The notes beneath the pieces are model-generated. The model was not told where the DNA came from. It searched no databases and saw only the letters and a list, made by a program, of their open reading frames with translations. A stretch of 34,871 nucleotides of DNA from Flavobacteriaceae bacterium UBA3179 (GTDB taxonomy: Bacteria; Bacteroidota; Bacteroidia; Flavobacteriales; Flavobacteriaceae), in the NCBI GenBank assembly GCA_002364245.1, contig DEXR01000007.1, positions 85,654-120,524 of the forward strand, written 5' to 3'. The position numbers were made by a program, and so were the translations under genes. This document shows, in pieces, positions 26,035 through 33,573 of the stretch (position 1 is its first letter; every line of letters starts with the position of its first letter).

Positions 26035-28038
26035 TTACTTAACTTCTTCTAATGATCTTTGCAAAACTTTAATTTTATCTCTTAACTTAGCAGCCATCAT
26101 AAAGTCTAATTCTTTTGCAGACTTTTCCATCGCTTTTCGTGTGTCACGTATTTTTTTCTCTATTTGAGGTTTAGTCAAGTATTCATCTTCTGGTTCTGCG
26201 GCGGCTAGACTGTCGGCAGTTTCAAAAGTGTAGGCCTCTTGTTTCGATTTCGCCAGCGTATTTTCGAATGACTTTTTGATTGCCGTTGGGGTAATGTTGT
26301 TTTCCTTATTGTAAGCAATTTGTTTCTCACGTCGGTATTCAGTCTCATCAATGGTTCCTTGCATGCTATTTGTAATCTTATCTGCATACAAAATAGCTTT
26401 TCCGTTAATATGTCTTGCTGCACGACCTACCGTTTGGGTAAGCGAGCGTTTACTACGTAAAAAGCCTTCTTTGTCAGCATCCAGAATAGCCACTAAAGAT
26501 ACTTCTGGTAAGTCTAATCCCTCTCGCAACAAGTTAACCCCTACCAACACATCGAACAACCCTAAGCGAAGGTCTTGCATGATTTCAACTCGCTCCAAAG
26601 TATCTACGTCACTGTGAATGTAGCGACACCGTATTTGAACGCGGGTTAGGTATTTTGTCAATTCTTCTGCCATTCGTTTGGTAAGCGTGGTAACTAAAAC
26701 CCGCTCATCTTTTTCTATACGAAGTTGCATCTCTTCCAATAAATCATCGATCTGGTTTAAACTAGGGCGAACTTCAATAGGTGGGTCCAGCAAACCAGTT
26801 GGTCTAATTACTTGCTCAACATACACACCACCGCTTTTTTCCAGTTCATAATCTGCTGGTGTGGCACTTACGTAAATCACTTGGTTTTGAAGCGCTTCAA
26901 ACTCTTCTGCTTTTAACGGGCGGTTGTCCATCGCGGCCGGTAAGCGGAAACCATATTCCACCAAATTCTCTTTTCTACTGCGGTCACCACCATACATCGC
27001 TCCAACTTGTGGGATGGATACGTGACTTTCATCAACTATCATTAAATAATCATCTGGAAAATAATCCAATAAGCAGAATGGGCGCGTACCAGGTAAACGC
27101 CTATCAAGATAACGAGAATAGTTTTCAATACCGCTACAATACCCTAATTCGCGGATCATTTCGAGATCGAAATTGGTGCGTTCTTCCAGTCGTTTAGCTT
27201 CTAGGTGTTTGCCTATTTCCTTAAAATAATCAAGTTGTTTAACCAAATCGTCTTGAATTTCACGAATGGCTCCTTGTAATACATCTGGCGAAGTAACGAA
27301 CATATTAGCAGGATAGATGTTCAAGCGTTCATATTTCTCAATTACTTCATTGGTTTTCGGGTCAAAAGCTTCAATTTCTTCAATTTCATCTCCAAAAAAA
27401 TGAATTCTGAAAGCATCATCAGCATAACCTGGATATACATCTACGGTATCACCTTTTATTCTGAAATTTCCATTATGAAATTCTGCTTCAGTCCGAGCGT
27501 ATAAACTTTGAACCAATCGATGTAGTAATTTGGTGCGTGAAAGCCTTTGACCCTGCTGTAAACTGATTACATTTTTCTGAAATTCTACAGGGTTACCAAT
27601 ACCGTACAAACACGAAACCGAAGCAACCACAATCACATCACGTCGCCCAGATAATAGGGAAGAGGTGGTGCTTAAGCGAAGCTTTTCAATTTCTTCATTT
27701 ATGGAAAGGTCTTTTTCAATATACTGTCCGCTACTCGGGATAAACGCTTCCGGTTGGTAGTAATCGTAATAGGAAACAAAATATTCAACTGCGTTATTGG
27801 GAAAGAAATTTTTGAATTCTGAATATAATTGTGCCGCCAAGGTTTTGTTGTGTGCCAATACCAAGGTTGGTTTCTGCACTTCTTCAACAACGTTGGCAAC
27901 GGTAAAGGTTTTACCACTTCCGGTAACCCCGAGTAGTGTTTGATACCTTTCTTCGGAATTAAGCCCGTTCACCAAGGATTTTATCGCTTCTGGCTGGTCA
28001 CCAGTGGGCGTAAAATCTGATACTACTTTAAACTTCAT
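26035..28038 (-). CDS. uvrB: Excinuclease ABC subunit UvrB
   Basis: UvrB is the helicase-like damage-verification subunit of nucleotide excision repair and works with UvrA and UvrC. The 667 residues have normal length. They contain the Walker A motif LLGVTGSGKTFTVANV (35-50), the DNA-binding beta-hairpin region SYYDYYQPEAFIPSSGQYIE, the Walker B box MIVDESHVSIPQ, helicase motifs VLVTTLTKRMAEEL, DVLVGVNLLREGLDLPEV and QTVGRAARH, and a C-terminal UVR motif for UvrC contact (IRDTRKAMEKSAKELDFM and on). A TAnnTTTG box stands 22 bases upstream of the start. It appears to be a single-gene unit. Confidence 0.98.
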   Translation of the reverse strand: MKFKVVSDFTPTGDQPEAIKSLVNGLNSEERYQTLLGVTGSGKTFTVANVVEEVQKPTLVLAHNKTLAAQLYSEFKNFFPNNAVEYFVSYYDYYQPEAFIPSSGQYIEKDLSINEEIEKLRLSTTSSLLSGRRDVIVVASVSCLYGIGNPVEFQKNVISLQQGQRLSRTKLLHRLVQSLYARTEAEFHNGNFRIKGDTVDVYPGYADDAFRIHFFGDEIEEIEAFDPKTNEVIEKYERLNIYPANMFVTSPDVLQGAIREIQDDLVKQLDYFKEIGKHLEAKRLEERTNFDLEMIRELGYCSGIENYSRYLDRRLPGTRPFCLLDYFPDDYLMIVDESHVSIPQVGAMYGGDRSRKENLVEYGFRLPAAMDNRPLKAEEFEALQNQVIYVSATPADYELEKSGGVYVEQVIRPTGLLDPPIEVRPSLNQIDDLLEEMQLRIEKDERVLVTTLTKRMAEELTKYLTRVQIRCRYIHSDVDTLERVEIMQDLRLGLFDVLVGVNLLREGLDLPEVSLVAILDADKEGFLRSKRSLTQTVGRAARHINGKAILYADKITNSMQGTIDETEYRREKQIAYNKENNITPTAIKKSFENTLAKSKQEAYTFETADSLAAAEPEDEYLTKPQIEKKIRDTRKAMEKSAKELDFMMAAKLRDKIKVLQRSLEEVK

Positions 28039-28059
28039 AGGTTCTTTTTCAATGCCCTA

Positions 28060-28067
28060 CAAAAATA
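28060..28067 (-). promoter_or_regulatory. -7 promoter box for uvrB
   Basis: Reads TATTTTTG on the - strand, matching TAnnTTTG, 21 bases before the uvrB ATG. I did not see a clear -33 element or an SOS-type operator. Confidence 0.5.
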
Positions 28068-28111
28068 ACGAAAATGTAAGTAGTAACTCGTGAAAGAAAG
28101 ATAAACAACTT

Positions 28112-28819
28112 TTAAAAATGATACATTACCTTAAGCCCTAAGCTGACGTTTAAACCAGTGGCAGTGCCTTCTTCTTTTAAAAAATCAAGCCCTTCAAAAA
28201 CTGAAAATAATTCAGAATAACCAGGGACATAATTTCCATCGAGTTCTTGAGGGTTTTTGACGTTTGAATATTGTATTTTCCGTTGTCGTATCCCTATGCC
28301 GTAATATAAATTAAGACGTAAATCGTCTGAAATACGAAATATATGACCGGATTTTATATGAAAACCAATTTTACCCCTATCAAAATCTGCTTGGTCATAT
28401 TCAAACTCACGATTGCTGTTTTCAGGAACATAAGTTTCATCTTGGAAAGTATCGGATGTTTTTATGTAAAACAATTCCATAGAAATATAATGGCTTGTAC
28501 CAATGTCTTTGTAGGTGTAGTAGAATTCAGGTCTAATTTCAAAAAGCTGATAGTTGGTTCCTTGCCTATCAGTCTTGAGCGAAATATTTTTATCGCCGTA
28601 CCCTACATCTATACTTGCAGCCCATTTAGTCGCGATTCGTTGAAAATAACCTGCTCTATATCTTGGTAACAACGGATTTAACGGGCTTAGTACGTTTAAA
28701 GTAACGTAATTTTGTTGAAGCGTTTTTTCAGAAAATTTAACTTGATTTGATTGGTTTTTTTGAGCTGTTACAACATAGATATTGCAAAAAAGAAACAGAA
28801 ATAAAAGTAGTCGGTACAT
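28112..28819 (-). CDS. Outer-membrane beta-barrel-like protein
   Basis: 235 residues from the ATG at 28819. That start gives the signal peptide YRLLLFLFLFCNIYVVTAQ; in-frame starts at 28843 and 28939 are alternatives, and the last overlaps the upstream permease gene. The mature protein alternates short polar turns with amphipathic strands (YFQRIATKWAASIDVGYGD, FEIRPEFYYTY, HYISMELFYIKTSD, GFHIKSGHIFRIS, LRLNLYYGIGIRQ) and ends in VSLGLKVMYHF. The terminal aromatic residue is typical of outer-membrane barrels recognised by BamA. It lies 62 bases behind an ABC transporter pair, perhaps on the same transcript. Function unknown. Confidence 0.72.
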   Translation of the reverse strand: MYRLLLFLFLFCNIYVVTAQKNQSNQVKFSEKTLQQNYVTLNVLSPLNPLLPRYRAGYFQRIATKWAASIDVGYGDKNISLKTDRQGTNYQLFEIRPEFYYTYKDIGTSHYISMELFYIKTSDTFQDETYVPENSNREFEYDQADFDRGKIGFHIKSGHIFRISDDLRLNLYYGIGIRQRKIQYSNVKNPQELDGNYVPGYSELFSVFEGLDFLKEEGTATGLNVSLGLKVMYHF

Positions 28820-28881
28820 TAATTGATTTGTTTTTGTAAACATATCAAAAATGTTTGATTTTAAATAGACTGTATAAAGTT

Positions 28882-29718
28882 TTACAAATCCCGTTTCTTC
28901 AAAATAGCGTAGCTCCAATACACAAACAAGAATGTCCAAACTAATACAATAGCTACATTTAAAAGGGTAACATCATAACTCTTGGTAAAATTCTCCCCCA
29001 ATTGAGTAGCAGCAGATTGTACAGCACCTAGACGTGACATAGGTTCTTTAATCAAGTTGCTCATCGCTTCCAGAGGGAAAAATTGAGTAATGTTTTCAGC
29101 GATATTTGTTCCTTTAAAAAACTGCCATTTTAAAAGTCCGTACACAATACTTTCTACAATCCACCAAACCACTAAAAAGCCAATGGCAAATGCAGAGCGC
29201 TTTACCAAAATTCCTAAAAACAGACAAAAGGCAAAGAAGCCAACCAGTTTAATAAAATAGGCTATCAAGTATTCCATATCACTAAATATGATGCCCATTT
29301 CGGTATAATCTGAAAAGCTAAGGCCTAAAATCATTGAAACGATAAAAACAAACAGCGTAGAGATTAATGCAAAACCTATAACTGTTATGAACTTTGAGAG
29401 TACGAATTCTTTTTTGCTTAAACCGTCAATTAAGTTTTGTTTTAGAGTACGGTAACTGTACTCATTACTCATCATTGAAACAATGACAATAGCTAAAAAT
29501 ATTTTAAGAATAGCAGCTATATAGGTGTTGAAATGCCAAATAAAAGGGAAGTTAAAAATACCTTGATCTGCAACTCTAAAGTTTACGCTTCCTAAGGGGA
29601 ATTCTATTGAAGCGATTAGTGCAATAAATGTTATTAATATGAAATAGACAATTGAAATCACTTTCGCAGAGCGATTATATCTTAATTTTTGAAGTTCTAT
29701 ATTGAGAAGTCGTAACAT
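28882..29718 (-). CDS. ABC transporter permease (ABC-2 type)
   Basis: 278 residues with six hydrophobic segments: near residues 19-42, 65-84, 105-131, 149-168, 174-195 and 255-272. The overall arrangement is that of an ABC-2 type permease, the kind that works with a single soluble ATPase and is common in multidrug, lantibiotic-immunity or sodium-export exporters. The segment EYSYRTLKQNLIDGLSKKEF between helices 2 and 3 is the usual cytosolic coupling region of this class. The ATPase gene lies eight bases upstream on the same strand. The substrate cannot be named. Confidence 0.88.
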   Translation of the reverse strand: MLRLLNIELQKLRYNRSAKVISIVYFILITFIALIASIEFPLGSVNFRVADQGIFNFPFIWHFNTYIAAILKIFLAIVIVSMMSNEYSYRTLKQNLIDGLSKKEFVLSKFITVIGFALISTLFVFIVSMILGLSFSDYTEMGIIFSDMEYLIAYFIKLVGFFAFCLFLGILVKRSAFAIGFLVVWWIVESIVYGLLKWQFFKGTNIAENITQFFPLEAMSNLIKEPMSRLGAVQSAATQLGENFTKSYDVTLLNVAIVLVWTFLFVYWSYAILKKRDL

Positions 29719-29726
29719 ACGGTTGG

Positions 29727-30626
29727 TTAGTTTAGGTTTTTAGTCAATTCAAGGAATTGTTCTTCTAGGCTTTCTTTTCGTTTCACTAAGTGTGATAGAA
29801 TAATTCCTTTTTCCTGAAGCTGTTTGTTTAAGGTTGAAGCGTCCATAGGTTCTTCTAAATAAGCAACGAGTGTGTCACCTTCCTTCTTCAGTTTTCCAAA
29901 ACCAGCATGATTTTTTAATTCATTTTCCAATAGCTGCATATCATTTGCTTGTAGAATGAAGAAACCGTGGCTGGCATTCATTTCATCAACCGTTCCGGTA
30001 TATAAGCTTTCCCCTTTTCGAAGAATTACAACGTGTGAACAAACCTTTTCAACTTCATCAAGTAGGTGAGAGGCCAACAAAATTGTAGTTCCTTCTGAAG
30101 CAATTTTCTTTATTATTTCCCGTATTTGATGAATTCCCTGTGGATCTAAACCGTTTGTGGGTTCATCTAAGATTAATATTTCAGGATCGTTCAGCAAAGC
30201 TGAAGCAATCGCCAAACGTTGCTTCATCCCTAAAGAAAATGTTTTAAACTTACTATTTTTCCTTTCCAGTAAACCAACAACTTCTAGTTTTTCTTCAATT
30301 TTTGAAGTAGGAACTCCTTTAATTTTGCATACCAACGCTAAGTTTTGAACCGCTGTCATATACGGGTAAAAGTTGGGGTGTTCAATAATGGCACCAACTT
30401 TTTTTAGCGCATTGTGGGTAGAATCGGTACCGTCAAACCAATGGTAACTACCGTCAGTTTTATTGACCACATTTAGGACGATGCCCAACGTGGTTGATTT
30501 CCCGCTTCCGTTTGGGCCTAAAATTCCGTATACATTTCCTTTTTCAATGGTAAAAGAGAGGTTTTTTACGGCGGTTATAGGACCAAATTTTTTGGTAAGA
30601 TTGTCAATCGTAAGTATGGGTTCCAA
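29727..30626 (-). CDS. ABC transporter ATP-binding protein
   Basis: The ATPase partner of the adjacent permease, 299 residues. All motifs are intact: Walker A GPNGSGKST (37-45), signature FSLGMKQRLAIA (130-141), Walker B ILILDEPTNGLDP (150-162) and H-loop LLASHLLDE (His187). The C-terminal 80 residues form the regulatory tail usual in ABC-2 exporters (NrtA/DrrA-like layout). No ATG or GTG is in frame near the front, so the start is most likely the TTG at 30624-30626 (MEPILTIDNLTKKFG after initiation). It is the first gene of a unit with the permease and possibly the barrel protein. Confidence 0.93.
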   Translation of the reverse strand: MEPILTIDNLTKKFGPITAVKNLSFTIEKGNVYGILGPNGSGKSTTLGIVLNVVNKTDGSYHWFDGTDSTHNALKKVGAIIEHPNFYPYMTAVQNLALVCKIKGVPTSKIEEKLEVVGLLERKNSKFKTFSLGMKQRLAIASALLNDPEILILDEPTNGLDPQGIHQIREIIKKIASEGTTILLASHLLDEVEKVCSHVVILRKGESLYTGTVDEMNASHGFFILQANDMQLLENELKNHAGFGKLKKEGDTLVAYLEEPMDASTLNKQLQEKGIILSHLVKRKESLEEQFLELTKNLN

Positions 30627-30693
30627 AGAATTGTATTTTTTGGGTTAGCTATCTATACGACGAATGTACTGAAGATTTGTTACAAATTAATGC

Positions 30694-30735
30694 TGGAAGT
30701 TGGAAGTTTGAAGCTAGATGTTGGGTGCTGGATTA
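30694..30735 (+). repeat. Imperfect 7-base tandem repeat, six units
   Basis: Six heptads in a row: TGGAAGT, TGGAAGT, TTGAAGC, TAGATGT, TGGGTGC, TGGATTA. The phase is kept throughout. It lies in the 161-base gap between the ABC ATPase and the nucleoid-associated protein gene. Confidence 0.75.
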
Positions 30736-30736
30736 C

Positions 30737-30775
30737 TGATGACATTAGTTAATATACATCCATCATCTGTCATCA
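30737..30775. repeat. Inverted repeat with heptad tract on the - strand
   Basis: TGATGACA (30737-30744) and TGTCATCA (30768-30775) are a perfect 8-bp inverted repeat. Read on the - strand the right side continues as GATGACA, GATGATG, GATGTAT, again with 7-base spacing. Confidence 0.55.
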
Positions 30776-30787
30776 AACACCAGTCAA

Positions 30788-31846
30788 TTACGACTTTTCT
30801 TCTTTGTTGAAGTAAACCAAATAATAATACATCTGTTTTTCTTCATCCCAGCCTTTTTCTACAAAACGCTCAGCACTGTCAGGATTTATGAAATCCATCT
30901 TTATCTGAATGTTAGTATCTAGATTAATTACATTTTTAATCTTTTTACGGGCTGCACTCACTGCTGTGTTGGCAATAGGGAAGGTGGTAAGATCCTCAAT
31001 TTTATATTTTGGTGCTTTTTCTGTTTTGTAATGATTAAATTCAGGCACTAATGCAGGGTTATCAATCACTTCGTTTACAAAAGAACTTTCTTCAAAATTA
31101 TCGTTTTTTGCAAAGTGGTTTACGGCACGGTTCATAAACATAACTTCTTGTTGTTTATCTTCCGCAGGAAGTACCACATCTTTTGCAAAATCCTGGCAGA
31201 ATTTTAAATACTTTTTGGTGAAGAAGTTTTCATCTTCAAACGCATCAACACCTAAAAAGCTTTCCACCCAATAACGGGCGTCATAGCGGTTACTATCTAT
31301 GGAAAGTACTTTGTAGCCCTCGTCTTTCTTTACGTTGAATATAAGCGCACCCTTATCCAGTTTTTTAAGATTTACACCTTGCTGAAGTATAGCATCTAAT
31401 TGATTACCCTGTTCAGCAAATTGAAGAAAGTCTTGTTTTATCTCAGACTTAAAAATACCAATGCCATCTACCTTTTCATTATCAATCTGCAGGTTTTCCA
31501 TATACGCTACATATACTTCTCCGTTTTTAATATGCGGATGCATGGATTGGTCAAAAAGATGCTTGGTTATCTTTTTACTGTGTTCGTGAATACTTTCTGG
31601 ATCATCAAAAATTTCAGAAACAGTGTTATATAAATCATGAAATTCCAAATCAGCTTCGTGACGAAACTGAAAGTAGTTTTCTTCTTTGTCGCGGAATGGT
31701 TTCAGAAAAAACTCTTTTAACAAAGGTCTAATCTCATCATCCATTTTATAAGGAGCAGAAGATAAAAAAATGCCTTCGTTGCGACTTTTGTTTCCTACTC
31801 TGTGAATTGATAGAGATGCAATATGTGCAGCGTATAAGTTTATCAT
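30788..31846 (-). CDS. Nucleoid-associated protein, NdpA/YejK family
   Basis: 352 residues of the 37-kDa nucleoid-associated protein family, found at the chromosome in E. coli (YejK). Family features include the opening with ASLSIHRVGNKSRNEGIFLS, FSLSKE-like surface helices, the central HLFDQSMHPHIKNGEVYVAYM and FLQFAEQGNQLDAILQQGVN regions, and LSIDSNRYDARYWVESFLGV near residue 180-200. A coiled, charged C-terminal domain follows and ends in YYYLVYFNKEEKS. The protein is cytosolic. The role in DNA organisation or DNA metabolism is by family. It is followed by an unusual repeat region and preceded by the pRiA4b-like gene. Confidence 0.85.
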   Translation of the reverse strand: MINLYAAHIASLSIHRVGNKSRNEGIFLSSAPYKMDDEIRPLLKEFFLKPFRDKEENYFQFRHEADLEFHDLYNTVSEIFDDPESIHEHSKKITKHLFDQSMHPHIKNGEVYVAYMENLQIDNEKVDGIGIFKSEIKQDFLQFAEQGNQLDAILQQGVNLKKLDKGALIFNVKKDEGYKVLSIDSNRYDARYWVESFLGVDAFEDENFFTKKYLKFCQDFAKDVVLPAEDKQQEVMFMNRAVNHFAKNDNFEESSFVNEVIDNPALVPEFNHYKTEKAPKYKIEDLTTFPIANTAVSAARKKIKNVINLDTNIQIKMDFINPDSAERFVEKGWDEEKQMYYYLVYFNKEEKS

Positions 31847-31907
31847 TTGAAATGTAAAGGGTTAAGTGTAAAATTAACTGAAAATTGTAACGGTTAAAGC
31901 TACTGTA

Positions 31908-31927
31908 AAAAGCTGAGAACTCTCGCT
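31908..31927 (-). terminator. Weak hairpin downstream of the pRiA4b-like gene
   Basis: On the - strand GAGA and TCTC form a short stem reinforced by an outer GC/GC pair, followed by a T-run. It is short and bulged. Confidence 0.3.
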
Positions 31928-31930
31928 ATA

Positions 31931-32452
31931 TTAATTCCAGTTTTCGTCAAAATCTAGCGTATCATAATCTTCTGGGTCAAGGCCCATTTCGTCCTCTTCT
32001 TCTTCAGAAAACGCATCATCAATGTCTTCGATTATAAATTCGCGTTCTGGAGCTACAGCAGGTATTTGGCCTTCAACGTACATTAGGTTTGGGTAGCTTT
32101 GACCATCTTCTGGTTCCACAATATCGGCAAGCTCGACCATGAATGTCCACATATTGAGATAGTCGTAAATGTAAAGCAACCGGGTTTGTTCTCGCCAAAC
32201 GGTATCTTCCAAACGGTTTTCACTCATTACCCTGACAGAACCAGGTTTGTCGCCCATATCAAACAGAGCGATTTCTTCCCCTTGTTCCCATTTTTCATTA
32301 CTTACATAAAATGAGGCCATTTCTTGCCCTTCAAAACCAAAGGATTGCAAGATTACATTGTGAAGGTCCTCAAGGTTATCTGAAGCTTCAATTTCAATAT
32401 CTCTAAAAACATCTTCATGTGTGTCAAGAATGACTCTAAACCGGTACACCAT
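31931..32452 (-). CDS. Plasmid pRiA4b ORF-3-like family protein
   Basis: 173 residues with the family pattern YRFRVILDTHEDVFRDIEIE, a helix (NLEDLHNVILQSFGF), ASFYVSNEKWEQGEEIALFD and a strand-turn region LLYIYDYLNMWTFMVEL. The C-terminal 45 residues are highly acidic (EEEEDEMGLDPEDYDTLDFD), as in many members from Bacteroidota. The fold is sometimes annotated as an IS1096 passenger protein, but no transposase or terminal repeats are here and it looks like a normal chromosomal gene. Function is unknown. A TAnnTTTG box lies 20 bases upstream. Confidence 0.82.
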   Translation of the reverse strand: MVYRFRVILDTHEDVFRDIEIEASDNLEDLHNVILQSFGFEGQEMASFYVSNEKWEQGEEIALFDMGDKPGSVRVMSENRLEDTVWREQTRLLYIYDYLNMWTFMVELADIVEPEDGQSYPNLMYVEGQIPAVAPEREFIIEDIDDAFSEEEEDEMGLDPEDYDTLDFDENWN

Positions 32453-32471
32453 AACTGAAAAATTTAGGGGA

Positions 32472-32479
32472 CAAAGGTA
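32472..32479 (-). promoter_or_regulatory. -7 promoter box for the pRiA4b-like gene
   Basis: Reads TACCTTTG on the - strand, matching TAnnTTTG. The start codon is 19 bases downstream. Confidence 0.5.
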
Positions 32480-32538
32480 CGAACTATTCCACTTTTCAGA
32501 AGAAGAAATACGGGTTAAATATTACCAGTTAATTTAGT

Positions 32539-33573
32539 TTAAACTTGCCGAGTGATAAAATCTGGCCGGTGTCTTTTCCATGCTTGCAATACAACATAAA
32601 ATTGATATCCAAACAATAAAGATGCTATTATTAAATGAAGTGGTTGGGATAAGAAAGGAAAATCAAAATAATACATGGCGATGCCTGTTGCAGCTTCAAG
32701 AATGACTAAGAAGAATATCATGTTTATTTTTTTGAGGCCGTAACTGTGTTTTTTATTGAAAAACCATAAAGCAAGATTGACCAAAAATATCAAAATAGAA
32801 AAAGAACGGTGTGCGTAAAAATACAAATCGGGGTTGTCGAGCCAGAGTGATTTTGCTTGGTAGCCAACTATATCTACTTGCTCATCTACAAACTGGCGGA
32901 CTTGTGTGCCCAGCACCACTTGTACAATAGTTAATAACAGTGCAAATATCAAAAGATTTGTATAGCCTATTGAAATAGAAAAAGTACGCAGCTTAGGCTG
33001 AGAATAATATAATAAGTACAATAAAACAGCCAAAATAACTAATGCCATCACCATATGTATGGTGATTCGTATAGGTGATAAAACGGAGTAAACTACAGTT
33101 GCCCCTAGCCAAGCTTGAAACCCAAGTAAAAATACACTAAGCCAAGAAAGCAAGGTAATCCGTTTACTATGCTTCCATTGACTAAAAGAAAATAGCGCCA
33201 TAATTAGGACAGCCAAGCCGGAAAGTGCTCCAAAAAGACGATTTATATATTCAATCCAGGTATGCCAAACGTTAAAGGTTGCATAATCGTGTTTGGTATA
33301 CAGGTTCCAATTATTTTCTGAAAAAGTTTCGCTTGTTGTAAAGTCTTTGGCAGCTACTTGAAGTGTTTCATCTTTAATGATTACCTGCCCTTTTTTAAAG
33401 CTACGCTGAGGTTGCCATTCCAATTCTGTAATATCGGTAGGGGGGACATAATAGCCAAAGCATTTAGGCCAGTCTGGGCAACCCATTCCAGAGCCTGTCA
33501 TTCTAACCATGGCTCCTGCTATAATCACTAAATAAACAGCAATTAATGCTATTTTTACCCACTTTCTATACAT
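32539..33573 (-). CDS. ctaA: Heme A synthase, COX15/CtaA family
   Basis: Heme A synthase oxidises heme O to heme A for aa3-type cytochrome oxidases. The 344-residue protein has about eight membrane helices. Candidate heme-ligand histidines are His104 (WHTWIEYINR), His173 (RITIHMVMAL), His255 (FYAHRSFS) and His313 (QPLHLIIAS), spaced in two similar halves. The periplasmic cysteine pair lies in GMGCPDWPKCFGYYVPP (Cys32, Cys38). The first outer loop is long (about residues 39-100) and contains a polar insertion. The start overlaps the cca stop by one base (TAATG), so it is translated from the cca message. Partner oxidase genes are not in the window. Confidence 0.92.
   Translation of the reverse strand: MYRKWVKIALIAVYLVIIAGAMVRMTGSGMGCPDWPKCFGYYVPPTDITELEWQPQRSFKKGQVIIKDETLQVAAKDFTTSETFSENNWNLYTKHDYATFNVWHTWIEYINRLFGALSGLAVLIMALFSFSQWKHSKRITLLSWLSVFLLGFQAWLGATVVYSVLSPIRITIHMVMALVILAVLLYLLYYSQPKLRTFSISIGYTNLLIFALLLTIVQVVLGTQVRQFVDEQVDIVGYQAKSLWLDNPDLYFYAHRSFSILIFLVNLALWFFNKKHSYGLKKINMIFFLVILEAATGIAMYYFDFPFLSQPLHLIIASLLFGYQFYVVLQAWKRHRPDFITRQV

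Noticed and set aside
28820..28939. Upstream start for the barrel protein at 28939
   Set aside because: It would overlap the permease gene and bury the signal peptide 40 residues inside the protein.
30694..30775. Heptad repeat as a CRISPR array
   Set aside because: Units are 7 bases, contiguous and degenerate, with no spacers and no cas genes.
31931..32452. pRiA4b ORF-3/IS1096 passenger protein as a sign of a mobile element
   Set aside because: No transposase, terminal inverted repeats or target duplication nearby; composition is like its neighbours.
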